The notes: generated by a model from the letters alone, not told the origin. Positions 36,612 to 46,617 are shown, counted from the stretch's first letter. The stretch: DNA of 64,000 nt from Nocardia flavorosea (GCF_015477805.1 NZ_JADLQL010000001.1:992001-1056000); one strand, 5' to 3'. Made by a program: numbers and translations.

Positions 36612-37967
36612 ATGCAGAGGATCGAAACCGACGTCCTGGTGATCGGCGCGGGTATGGCGGGCCTCACCGCCGCGGCCCGTTCGCTCGACCGCGGCGCGTC
36701 GGTCGTGGTGGTCGAGAAAGCCGAAACCGTCGGGGGCTCGGCGCGCTTCGCCGGCTACGCCTGGACCGCGCCCGACCGCTCGGTGATGGAGGGGGTGAAT
36801 CCGGACGGCGATCCGGCGCTGCGCACCGCACTGGTCGACGGATTCGCCGACGGGATCGCCTGGATCCGGGCGCTCGGCGTGTACTGCGCCGACGCGGTGC
36901 CGATCCTGCGTTACGGCCGGGGCCACCAATTCGACACCAACCAGTACCTCGACGAATGCCGCCGCCGGGTAACCACCGGCGGGCAACTGTTCACCGGGAC
37001 CGAGACGTCGGCCCTGCGCACCGAGGACGGCGCGGTGACCGGTGCCCGAATACGCCGGCCCGACGGCACGGAAATCGAGATAATCAGCGGCGCGGTCGTT
37101 CTGGCGACCGGGGGTTTCCAGGCCGATAGCGCGCTCGTCGCCGAGCACATCCATCCCCGCGCCGCCGAGATGCAGGTGCGTGCCAATCCGGTGAGCGCGG
37201 GCGACGGTCTGCGCCTGGCCGAAAGCGTGGGCGCCGCGACCGGGAACACGCGCTCGGGCTTCTACGGGCACCTGGTGCCGACGCATGTCCCGTTCCGCGA
37301 TCCCGCCGATTTCGTGGCGCTGTCGCTGTACTACAGCGAGCACGCACTGCTGTTCAACCTCGGCAACCGGCGATTCACCGACGAAACCCAGGGGGATCAC
37401 CTCACTGCGATGCATCTTCTCGAACAGCCGGAATCTCGCGGACTACTGGTTGCCGACGAACGGGTGTACCGGGAGTGGGTACTCGGCAGCTACGTCGAGG
37501 GGGCGATCGCGGTGGACAAGTTCGAGCTCACCCAGCGTCGCGGTGGCCGCTGCGGTATCGCGGAGACCCTGGCGGATTTCGCCTATCTGCCGCCGGAGTG
37601 GGGATACGACGGGGCGGCCGTCGCCGAGCAGATCAGGCAGGTCAACGCCGCCGGTGCCGATATCCGGCCCACCCGGGCCCACGACACCCGACCGCTGGAC
37701 GCCGGCCCGTACTACATCATCGAAACCTGCCCCGCGCTGACGTTCCCGTTCCACGGCATCCGGATCGACGCCACCGCACGAGTCCTGTCCGCGGCGGGCG
37801 GCACGATACCGGGGCTTTTCGCCGCGGGTTCCGATACCGGCGGTCTCTACCACTACGCCTACGCCGGTGGGATCGCCCCCGCACTCGTCTTCGGTCTGGC
37901 CGCCGCCGATGCCGCGACCGGGCACCCGCGGGCCGTTCCAGGCGTACCCGCGGCGAATATCGGGTAG
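36612..37967 (+). CDS. FAD-dependent oxidoreductase, fumarate-reductase/KstD-like
   Basis: A 451-residue flavoprotein with the FAD-binding 'DVLVIGAGMAGLTAAARSLD' followed by 'VVVEKAETVGGSARFAGY'. The C-terminal FAD segment is 'PGLFAAGSDTGGLYHYAYAG'. The family includes fumarate reductase flavoproteins, 3-ketosteroid dehydrogenases and tricarballylate dehydrogenase. All introduce or remove a double bond next to a carbonyl. It is shorter than typical KstD (about 510-560 residues), and a steroid substrate is not specifically supported. It is the last gene of the operon starting at 32663. Confidence 0.85.
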   Translation: MQRIETDVLVIGAGMAGLTAAARSLDRGASVVVVEKAETVGGSARFAGYAWTAPDRSVMEGVNPDGDPALRTALVDGFADGIAWIRALGVYCADAVPILRYGRGHQFDTNQYLDECRRRVTTGGQLFTGTETSALRTEDGAVTGARIRRPDGTEIEIISGAVVLATGGFQADSALVAEHIHPRAAEMQVRANPVSAGDGLRLAESVGAATGNTRSGFYGHLVPTHVPFRDPADFVALSLYYSEHALLFNLGNRRFTDETQGDHLTAMHLLEQPESRGLLVADERVYREWVLGSYVEGAIAVDKFELTQRRGGRCGIAETLADFAYLPPEWGYDGAAVAEQIRQVNAAGADIRPTRAHDTRPLDAGPYYIIETCPALTFPFHGIRIDATARVLSAAGGTIPGLFAAGSDTGGLYHYAYAGGIAPALVFGLAAADAATGHPRAVPGVPAANIG

Positions 37968-38013
37968 CCACATAATGCGCTGGGCCGCCGATGAGGGGCG
38001 GTCCAGCGCGGGT

Positions 38014-38040
38014 CCCTCGCCGATCGTCGATCGGCGAGGG
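38014..38040 (+). terminator. Hairpin terminator after the reductase operon
   Basis: CCCTCGCCGATC and GATCGGCGAGGG form a perfect 12-bp stem with a three-base loop, 46 bases downstream of the flavoprotein stop. This is a natural end of the right half of the catabolic locus. Confidence 0.75.
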
Positions 38041-38125
38041 GCGGGTGGGATCACCTTCCGCGGACCGCCGCGCGGAAACCGGCTCGATGACCTGATCCCG
38101 GCCACCGCGGCACTATTCTGCTCGG

Positions 38126-38563
38126 ATGACGGAAACTCCCCGGTCACCCGGCCGCACCGGCGCCGCCGATATCGCGGCCGATATCGAGCGGGTCCACGAT
38201 CTACTCGCGACTTGGCTGGGTTCGGCCGCGTCGCCGCGGGTTCTGGATACTTTCGCCGCCGCCCACGACGAGGACTTCTCGATGGTCACGGCCGCGGGAA
38301 CGGTGGTCCGCAAACGCGAACTACTGTCCGGCCTGCACCGGGCACGAAACAGCCGGCCCGGGCTGGTGATCGAGATATCCGACATCGAAACTCTGTCCGA
38401 GACAGGCGATACCACCGTGGTCCGCTTCGTCGAATGCCAGCGTGACGGTGGCGGGCAGGAGTACCGCCGGACGACCGCGGTGGTCCGGGTGGGTCCGGAG
38501 CAGTCGTGCCGTTGGCTGGCCCTCCAGGAGACGACGGTGACCGCGGACGAGCATCTCCGGTAG
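38126..38563 (+). CDS. DUF4440/NTF2-like protein
   Basis: A 145-residue single-domain protein. A helical start ('IAADIERVHDLLATWLGS') leads into 'FAAAHDEDFSMVTAAGTVVRKRELLSGL' and alternating strands to 'CRWLALQETTVT', the layout of DUF4440 proteins of the NTF2 fold. It is transcribed alone, after the terminator of the catabolic locus and before the convergent arcA gene. No catalytic role can be named from sequence. Confidence 0.72.
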   Translation: MTETPRSPGRTGAADIAADIERVHDLLATWLGSAASPRVLDTFAAAHDEDFSMVTAAGTVVRKRELLSGLHRARNSRPGLVIEISDIETLSETGDTTVVRFVECQRDGGGQEYRRTTAVVRVGPEQSCRWLALQETTVTADEHLR

Positions 38564-38787
38564 GAACCGGGAGGCATTCGAGTACTGCTGCCGCGCAGTG
38601 GACGATTCCCTCCTTCCGGAAACGAGCAGGGCGCCGGCGCGTCGAGAGCCCAGGGGGTGGGGAGCCTGGACCGAACCGGTGAAGATCGCGAAATGGTGGG
38701 GCCGGCCGATTTCCACAGCACCGTCAACGTGCGGGACGGCGGGCGATTCGATGTGGTAGTGCTCGGCCGGACGGCACCGGCCAGGGC

Positions 38788-40041
38788 TCAGTCGATCGGA
38801 TCGCGCGCGATCGGGCAGGTCATACAGTGACCGCCGCCGCGACCTCGGCCCAGCTCGGCGCCGACGATCGTGATCACCTCGACCCCGGCCCGGCGCAGTG
38901 CGGCATTGGTCTGGGTGTTGCGGTCGTAGGTGAACACCACACCGGGGGCGAGTGCGACCGCATTGTTACCGGAGTCCCACTGCTGGCGCTCGGAGGCGTA
39001 CATATCACCGGCGGTTTCGACGACCCGCAGCGCCGGGAAGCCGAGCTCCCGCGCGACGACGTCGACGAACGGTGTCCCCTGTTCGTCGGTGATGTCCACA
39101 CCCGGCGCCTTGTCGGCGGGCCGGAGGGTGAACGGATGGATACCGTCGACGATCCGGGGATGGACGGTCACCAGGTCGCGGTCGGCGAAGGTGAACACGG
39201 TATCCAGGTGCATCGCGGCACGGAGTTTGGGCATACCCGCCACGACGACGGTATCGGCGGCCTGCGCGTCGAACAATGCCTTCGCGAACTGGGTGATCGC
39301 CTGGCGGGATGTCCGTTCGCTCATTCCCACCAGCACCGTGCGGTTACCGACCGGCATGACATCTCCGCCTTCCAGTGTGGCCTGGCCCCAATCCTGTTCG
39401 GGGTCACCCCACCACACGGTCGAATCCGAGTAGCCGGGGTGGAACCGGTAGATGGCCTTCATCAGCAGTGTTTCGTCGTGGCGGGCGGGCCAGTACAGCG
39501 GATTGAGGGTGAGGCCGCCGTAGACCCAGCAGGTGGTGTCGCGGGTGTACAGGGTGTTGGGCAGGGGCGGCATCAGATACTCGGGGGTGCCGAGGGATTC
39601 GCGGGCCAGCGCGAGGTAGGGGGTGCGGTAGTCGGCGGGCAGATCCGTGGTCGACAGACCACCGATGAGCAAGCGGGACAACTCGCGCGGGCTCAGGGAA
39701 TCGAGATAGGCCCGAGTGGCATCGAGCAGCCCCAGCCCGACCCGGTTCGCGATGATCTTGCGATCCAGCAGCCAGGTACGGGCCTCGGGAACGGCCATGG
39801 TTTCGGCCAGCAGATCGTGTAGTTCGACGACTTCCACCCCGCGATCGGTGAGTTCGCCGACGAAATCCGAGTGGTCGCGCTGGGCGGCCTCGACCCACAT
39901 CACATCGTCGAAGAGCAGTTCGTCGGAGTTGGTCGGGGTCAGCCGTTCGTGTGCCAGGCCGGGCGAGCAGACGAGGACTTTGCGCAACTGGCCGACCTCC
40001 GAATGGACGCCGTGCCGGATGGGTATGGAGTTCACGGTCAT
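38788..40041 (-). CDS. arcA: Arginine deiminase
   Basis: A 417-residue enzyme that hydrolyses arginine to citrulline and ammonia. It carries the family motifs '[20 protein letters not shown]', '[20 protein letters not shown]' and the nucleophile Cys near the end in '[13 protein letters not shown]'. The N-terminus '[16 protein letters not shown]' is typical. The start at 40041 ('[17 protein letters not shown]') was chosen by family length. It follows an amino acid antiporter gene by 49 bases on the same strand, as in arc operons. The carbamoyltransferase and carbamate kinase genes of the full pathway are absent from the window. Confidence 0.95.
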   Translation of the reverse strand: MTVNSIPIRHGVHSEVGQLRKVLVCSPGLAHERLTPTNSDELLFDDVMWVEAAQRDHSDFVGELTDRGVEVVELHDLLAETMAVPEARTWLLDRKIIANRVGLGLLDATRAYLDSLSPRELSRLLIGGLSTTDLPADYRTPYLALARESLGTPEYLMPPLPNTLYTRDTTCWVYGGLTLNPLYWPARHDETLLMKAIYRFHPGYSDSTVWWGDPEQDWGQATLEGGDVMPVGNRTVLVGMSERTSRQAITQFAKALFDAQAADTVVVAGMPKLRAAMHLDTVFTFADRDLVTVHPRIVDGIHPFTLRPADKAPGVDITDEQGTPFVDVVARELGFPALRVVETAGDMYASERQQWDSGNNAVALAPGVVFTYDRNTQTNAALRRAGVEVITIVGAELGRGRGGGHCMTCPIARDPID

Positions 40042-40090
40042 TGCGCTACCTTCCGTCGTCTGAACCGGGGTTCTGGGCAAGCGGATGCGG

Positions 40091-41530
40091 TCACAGGGTC
40101 ACCCACCCCGCCACGAGAGCGACGATGCCGAGCACCGCGCCTGCCGCGACCAGCGCGAACAGAGTGGCTTCGGGGGGCGTGAAGACCCGGCGACCTTGTT
40201 CGCGGCGGGCGAGGACGAACAGCACGGTCGCCGGCGCGTAGAAGATCAGCGAGACGAGCACGAACTTAGGGCCCGCCGCATACAGCAGGAATGCGGTGTA
40301 GAGGGTGGCCAGTATTGCGATCGTGAGATCAGCGCGCCAGGTCGCCGGCCGCTCGTCGGCATAGGTTTCGCGGGTCAGGCAGAGTTTCAGCGCGTAGAGC
40401 GCGGCGAGCAGGAACGGGATCAGCGTCAGCGAGGCGGTCAGATCGAGTGCGAAATCGAACGCGTCCTGCGAGAACATGGTGATGATCAGGACCACCTGCG
40501 ACAGCGAGGTACTCAGCAGCAGCGCGTTGATCGGGACGTCGCGGTCGGTGGAGCGCGCCAGGAACGCCGGCATATCCGCGTCCCCGGCCGCCACGAACAG
40601 CACTTCCGCGGCCATCAGCGCCCAGGCCAGATAGGCGCCCAGCACCGAGATGATCAACCCCGCGCTGACGAACGCGGTACCCCACGAACCGACGGCCGCG
40701 TCCAGCACACCTGCCATCGACGGCTGTCGCAGTTCGGCGATCTGCCCGCTCGGCATGATGCCGTAGGACACCACCGTCACCGAGGCGAAGATCGCCAGCA
40801 CGCTGAGGAATCCCAGGATTGTGGCCCGCCCGACGTCCTCGCGGCGCCGGGCGTGCCGGGAGTACACACTCGCGCCCTCGACCCCCAGGAATACGAACAC
40901 CGTCACCAGCATGGTGTCGCTCACCTGCTCGAACAGTGACCCCGCGTAGTCCGCGCCGCGGAAATTGTCCGCGAAAACCGCCGGGTCCAGCAGGAAGACG
41001 GCGAGCAGGACGAACACCAGGATCGGCACCAGTTTGGCGATGGTGACGATCCTGTTGATGGCGGCGGCCTCCTTGGTGCCGCGCCGGATCAGCAGAAAGA
41101 AACCCCAGAGACCGAACGAGGAGAGGACCACCGCGATCAGTGTGTCCCCCGTGCCGAGCGCCGGTATCCACTCGCCCAGCGTGCTCATGATCAGCACCCA
41201 GTAGGTGACGTTTCCGACGCAGGCACTGGCCCAGTAGCCGGCGGCGGAGTAGAAACCGGTGAATTCGCCGAACCCTGCTTTGGCGTATGCGTAGACGCCG
41301 GCATCGAGACCGGGTTTGCGGACGGCGAGCCGCTGGAACACCAGCGCCAGCATGAGCATGCCGGTACCGGCGATGACCCAGGCGACGATCGCACCACCCA
41401 CACCGGTTTCCTGCGCGAACCGCCGCGGCAGCGAGAAAACCCCGGCGCCCACCATGGATCCGACCACCATCGCCGTGAGCGTGAGAACCGTAACCTTCGC
41501 CGCCCGTTCCGGCGCCTGCTGCTGGGCCAT
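40091..41530 (-). CDS. arcD: APC-family amino acid antiporter, probable arginine:ornithine exchanger
   Basis: A 479-residue membrane protein with about twelve hydrophobic segments. It begins '[20 protein letters not shown]', followed by '[11 protein letters not shown]', the substrate-binding first helix of APC basic amino acid antiporters. The start at 41530 (ATGGCCCAGCAGCAG) fits the family length. Its place directly before arcA indicates exchange of external arginine for ornithine or citrulline. Without arcB in the window, arginine:citrulline exchange is a fair alternative, so the symbol is functional rather than proven. Confidence 0.85.
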   Translation of the reverse strand: MAQQQAPERAAKVTVLTLTAMVVGSMVGAGVFSLPRRFAQETGVGGAIVAWVIAGTGMLMLALVFQRLAVRKPGLDAGVYAYAKAGFGEFTGFYSAAGYWASACVGNVTYWVLIMSTLGEWIPALGTGDTLIAVVLSSFGLWGFFLLIRRGTKEAAAINRIVTIAKLVPILVFVLLAVFLLDPAVFADNFRGADYAGSLFEQVSDTMLVTVFVFLGVEGASVYSRHARRREDVGRATILGFLSVLAIFASVTVVSYGIMPSGQIAELRQPSMAGVLDAAVGSWGTAFVSAGLIISVLGAYLAWALMAAEVLFVAAGDADMPAFLARSTDRDVPINALLLSTSLSQVVLIITMFSQDAFDFALDLTASLTLIPFLLAALYALKLCLTRETYADERPATWRADLTIAILATLYTAFLLYAAGPKFVLVSLIFYAPATVLFVLARREQGRRVFTPPEATLFALVAAGAVLGIVALVAGWVTL

Positions 41531-41988
41531 CCACCCGACCTCTCCGCTCGCCCCGCTACCGAGTAACACCGCAGATCATCAGCCGACAACTCACGACCGA
41601 TGATGCCGTACGGCCGTCGATGCGCGGGTCAACCCGGAGCGGAGTGAATGCGAGCGTGCCGCCGGGGCGGATACGGGCACCGTCTCCCTCGGCCGTATGC
41701 GAGGTACCGCGGGGCCGCGGCGGTTGCCGTGGGCGCGGACTGTGCAGCGGCGTTGAGGCAGCGTGCATCGAGGTCCTACCTGGGCGATCGCTGCGGGCGG
41801 CCGGATATCGCGCATTCCTCGGGCACCGTATCCGGCACACGTTCCCCGGTGCGCCCCGGCACGCGATGCCGTGCCCGCGGCGGGAGACCGATGCGACACG
41901 CCGGAGCGCGCGGTCGACGTGTTCCGGTGGGGCGAACAGGGCCGCAGACCCGTGCTCACGTCCCGGTGCCGACGGATCCGCCAGGTCC
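41531..41988. other. Noncoding gap, about 460 bases
   Basis: It lies between the antiporter start and the MFS gene stop. Frames here have no recognisable domain and poor codon character. No clear hairpin or repeat was seen. Confidence 0.5.
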
Positions 41989-43194
41989 TCAGGTGCGCCG
42001 GGCCGCCCACACCGTGCCGGTGAAAAGGAGGACGCCCAAGAGGGCAAGCCCGGCTCCGACCACGGCGGGCGCCGTATAGCCGTAGCCCGCGGCGATCACC
42101 AGCCCGCCGATCCAGGCACCGGCCGCGTTCGCGATGTTCAGGGCGGCGTGGTTCAGCGCCGCCGCCAGGGTCTGGGCGTCGGCGGCCACATCCATGAGCC
42201 GGGTCTGCAGTCCGGGTGCGAGGGCCGCGCCCGCTGCCCCGACAAGCAGCGCGCCGATCCCCGCGGTGACCGGATTGTGGGCGGCGGCCACGAATACCGT
42301 CAGGATCACCATCATCGCGCCCATGGCCAGGAAGATGGACCGATCCACACCGCGGTCGGCGAGCACACCGCCGACGATATTGCCCAGCACCATGCCGACC
42401 CCGAACAGCATCAGCACCACCGGCACCAGCCCGGCGCTCAAACCGGCCACATCGGTGAGGGTCGTGCTCACATACGTGTAGACCGCGAACATGCCACCGA
42501 ATCCGATCGCACCCACGGCCAAGGTGAGCAGCACCTGCGGCCGGCGCAGGGCCCCCAGTTCGGTGAGCGGGTTGGTGACGGCGATCCCGGTCAGTACCGG
42601 CACACAGCGCACCAGGGCCGCCACGGTGGCCACGCCGATCACCCCGACCAGGACGAAGGCACTGCGCCATCCGAGGTGCTGCCCCAGCCAGGTCGCGGCG
42701 GGAACACCGAGAACATTGGCGGTACTCAGCCCGAGCATCACGGCCGCCACTGCCTTCGCACGCTGCCCCGCGGGAGCCAGCGTCGCCGCGGCCAGTGACG
42801 CGACCCCGAAATAGGCGCCGTGCGGCAGCCCGGCCACGAAACGCGCCGCGACGAGAGTCGCGAAGTTCGGCGCGAAGGCCGAGGCCAGATTGCCGACCGT
42901 GAACGCCACCATGAGCAGGACCAGCAGACGTTTGCGCGCCACCGACGCACACGCCGCCGCGATCACCGGCGCCCCGACCACCACCCCGAGCGCATACGCG
43001 GAGACGGCATGCCCGGCGGTGGGCTCGGATACGGCGAACGCGTCCGCTATATCGGGCAGCAGCCCCATCGTCACGAATTCGGTGGTACCGATCCCGAAGC
43101 CGCCGAGCGCCAGCGCCAGCATCGCCGGGATATGCCAGCTGGTACGAGCAGTCGGCCCCGGGGGCGCGGTCGTGCCGGTAGCGGTAGAAGTCAC
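41989..43194 (-). CDS. MFS transporter, DHA1-type drug/sugar efflux
   Basis: A protein of about 401 residues with twelve hydrophobic helices. It has the N-terminal MFS signature region 'FGIGTTEFVTMGLLPDIADA' and the loop 2-3 motif 'ASVARKRLLVLLM'. 'GLPHGAYFGVASLAAATLAP' is typical of the AraJ/CmlR-like branch of DHA1 exporters. Substrate unknown; these proteins export sugars, chloramphenicol or other drugs by proton antiport. The start is uncertain: GTG at 43194 or TTG at 43206, neither with a strong ribosome binding site. It is transcribed alone. Confidence 0.85.
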   Translation of the reverse strand: MTSTATGTTAPPGPTARTSWHIPAMLALALGGFGIGTTEFVTMGLLPDIADAFAVSEPTAGHAVSAYALGVVVGAPVIAAACASVARKRLLVLLMVAFTVGNLASAFAPNFATLVAARFVAGLPHGAYFGVASLAAATLAPAGQRAKAVAAVMLGLSTANVLGVPAATWLGQHLGWRSAFVLVGVIGVATVAALVRCVPVLTGIAVTNPLTELGALRRPQVLLTLAVGAIGFGGMFAVYTYVSTTLTDVAGLSAGLVPVVLMLFGVGMVLGNIVGGVLADRGVDRSIFLAMGAMMVILTVFVAAAHNPVTAGIGALLVGAAGAALAPGLQTRLMDVAADAQTLAAALNHAALNIANAAGAWIGGLVIAAGYGYTAPAVVGAGLALLGVLLFTGTVWAARRT

Positions 43195-43206
43195 GCTTTC
43201 GTGCAA

Positions 43207-43712
43207 CAGATGGCCCGTGGGCAGGTTTCCTCATCCAGATTGTGAGTTCGCCCACCGGAGCTGCACCTGCCGGCGATCGGCCTGGATAGCCCGGACGAGA
43301 CCTCGACGGGCCGGCCACCGCTCCGGAGCGAGCTGAGGCCGGGCACCGGGCGGTGTCTCGCGGTTCAGGCCGAACAGGCAGTCACGGGCCGGTGTCGTCT
43401 ACACCGATCGGACATCTGCCGTCTTCGGCGATATCCCGCTACGGGGCATGTTCATCCTCGGCGCTGCCGATGTCATGGTTCCCGCCGCGGCGTGGCACCC
43501 GGACGAAACCGCAGCCGCGGCCCCGGAGCCGGCGCGGGGTTGTCGGCCTCGCCTCGATCGACCAGGCATCCGACCGGGCGGCCCGGACGATACGATCGCC
43601 GGGGCCACGAAGTCCCGGGATCGTGCCGGCGAACACCCGGGATTTCCGTACCACGAAACGCGAGGGAACACGCCCAGAATCTCGGGCGGCACGCCAGAGA
43701 CGAGGACGGCGG
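43207..43712. other. Noncoding gap, about 500 bases
   Basis: It lies between the divergent MFS and alpha/beta hydrolase genes. One short stretch (about 43395-43495, plus strand) has coding-like third positions but no start, no recognisable family and no completed gene. Nothing else was supported. Confidence 0.45.
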
Positions 43713-44603
43713 ATGCACGATCTACAGGTCCGGGACCTGACACTCGACGGACTCCGCGGCGCGGTCCCGGTCCGGGATTACCTGCCTGCCGGCTCTGATC
43801 CGGCGGCGGCGCCGCTGCTGTGGATTCACGGTGGTGCTTTCGTCTCCGGTGGGCTCGATCAGGATGAGTCCCATGCGGTGGCGTTGCGGGTGGCCGGGTC
43901 CGGCCGGCGGGTACGCACCGTCGACTATGCGCTCGTGCCGCGGTTCCGGGTCTGGGGCCCGCCGGTACTGCGCCCCTCGGACAACCGGTACCCGGCGCCG
44001 TTGGACGATGTCCTCACCGCCGCCACCGACCTCATGGCGGACGGAAAGCGGATCGTGATCGGTGGCGCCAGCGCGGGCGCCTGTCTGGCCGCGTCGGCCG
44101 CGCTGCGGCTGCGCGACCGGTCCGCGGAGGTGCCGGTGGGCATGATCCTCGCCTACGCGACTCTGCACGCCGAACTGCCGCCGCTGCCGGATTCCGTCCG
44201 GGCGCGAGTGCGGGGACGGCGCCGGATCGCCACCTACACGCCGCAGATGATCCGCCGGATGAACCTCAACTACGTGGGGTCGCCGCAACTGCTCGCGGAT
44301 CCGGACGTTTTCCCGGGCGGCGGTGAACTCGCCGGCCTGCCGCCGGTGCTGCTGCTCGATGCCGCCTACGACACGCTCAGCGCATCGAGTACCGCCTTCG
44401 CCGGGGAACTCACCGAGGCGGGGGTCGCGGCCGAGCACCGAGTGATTCCGGGCACGCGGCACGGATTCCTGGACCGTCCCGATTCCCCTGGTTTCCGTGC
44501 CGGGACCACGTCGATCCTGGACTGGCTCGGCCGCACCGCGCGCGACGGCCGGCCCCGATGCCGGAAGGGTCCGGCGGAGGGGACCGGACTCAGCGTGCGG
44601 TGA
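43713..44603 (+). CDS. Alpha/beta hydrolase (HSL/acetyl-hydrolase family)
   Basis: A 296-residue hydrolase of the hormone-sensitive lipase group. It has the oxyanion motif HGGAF in 'LLWIHGGAFVSGG', the nucleophile Ser in 'GGASAGACLAAS', Asp in 'LLLDAAYDTLS' and His in 'PGTRHGFLDRP'. It hydrolyses short-chain esters. The start at 43713 follows GAGGACGGCGG. Its 3' end overlaps the convergent cupin gene by 14 bases, so both stops lie inside the other gene. No pathway partner is evident nearby. Confidence 0.85.
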   Translation: MHDLQVRDLTLDGLRGAVPVRDYLPAGSDPAAAPLLWIHGGAFVSGGLDQDESHAVALRVAGSGRRVRTVDYALVPRFRVWGPPVLRPSDNRYPAPLDDVLTAATDLMADGKRIVIGGASAGACLAASAALRLRDRSAEVPVGMILAYATLHAELPPLPDSVRARVRGRRRIATYTPQMIRRMNLNYVGSPQLLADPDVFPGGGELAGLPPVLLLDAAYDTLSASSTAFAGELTEAGVAAEHRVIPGTRHGFLDRPDSPGFRAGTTSILDWLGRTARDGRPRCRKGPAEGTGLSVR

Positions 44604-45639
44604 CCGGTTGTCCTTCGGCCGGATGGACCCCGTACTGGTCGGTTTCCATCAGATGCGCGATATCGCGGCCGGCCGGGGTCATCGTCAGCGGGGACCGGGT
44701 CTCCAGCAGCCAGGCGCGGTAGCCGGGCTGGACGTTCTCTTCCGGCCCCTGGTGCAGGATGCCCTTGGGAGTCCAGGTGATCGTGCCGGGCGTATCGACC
44801 GAACCCCACGGCGAAGGACCCGTGGCGTAGCAGATGACCTCGTCGAAATCGGCATTGTGATGGACCGGGGGCCGCGCGCTGTGCCGGCTGCCGACACCGA
44901 AAATGTAATCGCGGCCGGAAGTGCTGCTCATCAACTGGGCGGGCGCCAATCCCCCCTCGGCGACAGCGAGGCCCTGCACATGCTCGATATTGAATCGGGC
45001 CACCAGCGGAGCGCCGATGACATCGAGGCACGGGATCGGGTCGACATCGTAGAAGTAGGAGGTGAACCTGTTACCCGTGCGAACCACGATCTCGTATTCG
45101 TCGTCCACCGGAAGTCCGGGCCGGCCGTGCGGGACGGGGCGGTCCAGGTGGAGGTCGGGGTTGAAGGTCGCGGGTGCGCCCTCGGGGTCCAGGCGTAGTT
45201 CGCTGGTGGTGACCACGATGAATTCGTTGATCTCTTCGGCGATTTCACCCCAGCGGTAGGTGACGGCACGCGGGATGAGGACGAAATCTCCCGCGCGGAC
45301 GTCGAGCGTGCCGACCTCGGTATCGAGTTGTCCGCGACCGGAGACGATGTAGTGCAGTTCGTCGGCCCAGACGTTCACGTAACCGAAGGTCGTGGCGGCG
45401 GAACGGCGGTTCAGCTCGAGACTTGTCCCCTCGCCCTCCAGGATCGCCACCGGAAGCGCTTTGGGTTCGGCGAATACCTGTTCCGGCAGATCCCAAGTGT
45501 GGAACCGGCGCGGTAGGTATTCGCCGCGGGCCCGCAGGAAACGAGGCCGGTACTGGGCCCGGACGATGGTCGTGTTCGGACCGGCGAAACCGTTCCGGGA
45601 GAAGAGTTCGATATTGGGCGCCAGGACTTCGTCCGGCAT
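44590..45639 (-). CDS. Homogentisate 1,2-dioxygenase-like cupin protein
   Basis: A 349-residue bicupin. The N-terminal cupin has 'WADELHYIVSGRGQLDTEVG' and 'RAGDFVLIPRAVTYRW'; the C-terminal one has 'PPVHHNADFDEVICY' and 'GTITWTPKGILHQGPE', where the metal-binding His/Glu of homogentisate dioxygenase would lie. It is shorter than classical HgmA (about 430-440 residues), as are many actinobacterial homologues. It would open an aromatic ring with Fe(II) and O2. GGAGGTGC precedes ATG. The partner genes for maleylacetoacetate were not found in the window, so homogentisate itself is not assured as the substrate. Confidence 0.75.
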   Translation of the reverse strand: MPDEVLAPNIELFSRNGFAGPNTTIVRAQYRPRFLRARGEYLPRRFHTWDLPEQVFAEPKALPVAILEGEGTSLELNRRSAATTFGYVNVWADELHYIVSGRGQLDTEVGTLDVRAGDFVLIPRAVTYRWGEIAEEINEFIVVTTSELRLDPEGAPATFNPDLHLDRPVPHGRPGLPVDDEYEIVVRTGNRFTSYFYDVDPIPCLDVIGAPLVARFNIEHVQGLAVAEGGLAPAQLMSSTSGRDYIFGVGSRHSARPPVHHNADFDEVICYATGPSPWGSVDTPGTITWTPKGILHQGPEENVQPGYRAWLLETRSPLTMTPAGRDIAHLMETDQYGVHPAEGQPVTAR

Positions 45640-45765
45640 GTAGCACCTCCGAAAAACGTTGTGCCACAGATCCTAGACAAGAGACACCATGTCCGCGCAC
45701 TTTTGCGAACTCACGATTCCAAAGTTAACTGGTACCGAAAGTACACTCGCGCTGGCGAATCCGGC

Positions 45766-46617
45766 TCACCCCCGGAACGGCGGGACCGGCAGATCGGTGC
45801 CGAAAATATCCGGGGTATCGCGCAGCACACTGTCGGGAAACTGCGCCGCCCGTTTCTCCAGGAACGACGAAACACCCTCCTGCGCATCGGCGCTCGACCC
45901 GCGACTGCGGATACCGCGGGATTCCACCCGGTGCGCGATCATCGGATGATCGGCGCCCAGCCCGCGCCACAGCATCTGCCGCGACAACCCCACCGACACC
46001 GGCGCCGAATGCTCGGTGACACGACGAGCCAGGGCATCGGCCTCGTCCAGCAGGCTTTCCGGCGAATACAATCCGTAGAACAACCCGGCCTCGTATGCCT
46101 CCGACACCTCCACGAGCCGACCGGAATACACCCAGTCCAGCGCCTTCTGCATGGAAACCAGCCGCGGCAGGAACCAGCTGGAACAGGATTCGGGGACGAT
46201 ACCGCGCCGGTTGAAGACGAACCCGATCCGGGCGCCCTCGACCGCCAGCCGGAAATCGGCGGCCAGGGTCATGGTGATACCGACCCCCACGGCGGGACCG
46301 TTGACGGCGGCGATAATGGGTTTACGCGATTGGAACATGCGCAGCACCACTTCCCCGCCGCCGTCGCGGAAGGATTCCGAGTCGTCGCCGTCGGGCGCGA
46401 CGAAGGTCTGCCCGCCGGCCGAGAGATCGGCGCCGGCGCAGAAGGCCCGGCCCGCACCGGTGACGATGATTGCGCGTACCCCGTCGTCGCGGTCGCAGGT
46501 GTCGAACGCCTCGATCAGCTCCTCGCCCATTGCGGTGGTGAACGCATTGAGCTGGGCCGGGCGGTCCAGGGTGATGGTGGCAACGGAATCGGAAACAGCG
46601 AGGCGGATATCGGCCAT
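45766..46617 (-). CDS. Crotonase (enoyl-CoA hydratase/isomerase) family protein
   Basis: A 283-residue crotonase. The oxyanion-hole segments are 'GAGRAFCAGADLSAGG' and 'VNGPAVGVGITMTLAADFRL'. The first catalytic Glu of hydratases is replaced by Thr in 'GVGITM'. The segment 'FNRRGIVPESCSSWFLPRLV' holds a Glu where the isomerase/hydratase second acid is expected. This pattern is common in actinobacterial EchA proteins of unclear reaction. The start at 46617 (ATGGCCGATATCC) was preferred over one four codons upstream. It stands alone, 126 bases upstream of the cupin start on the same strand. Confidence 0.83.
   Translation of the reverse strand: MADIRLAVSDSVATITLDRPAQLNAFTTAMGEELIEAFDTCDRDDGVRAIIVTGAGRAFCAGADLSAGGQTFVAPDGDDSESFRDGGGEVVLRMFQSRKPIIAAVNGPAVGVGITMTLAADFRLAVEGARIGFVFNRRGIVPESCSSWFLPRLVSMQKALDWVYSGRLVEVSEAYEAGLFYGLYSPESLLDEADALARRVTEHSAPVSVGLSRQMLWRGLGADHPMIAHRVESRGIRSRGSSADAQEGVSSFLEKRAAQFPDSVLRDTPDIFGTDLPVPPFRG

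Noticed and set aside
11296..37967. KstR/KstR2-controlled steroid degradation cluster
   Set aside because: The repeated motif does not fit the KstR (TnnAACnnGTTnnA) or KstR2 forms, and no ring-cleavage enzymes of the HsaC/HsaD type or Mce genes are present.
43448..43798. Possible small plus-strand gene upstream of the alpha/beta hydrolase
   Set aside because: Only about 100 bases look coding, the rest is proline/arginine-rich noise, and it runs into the real hydrolase start in another frame.
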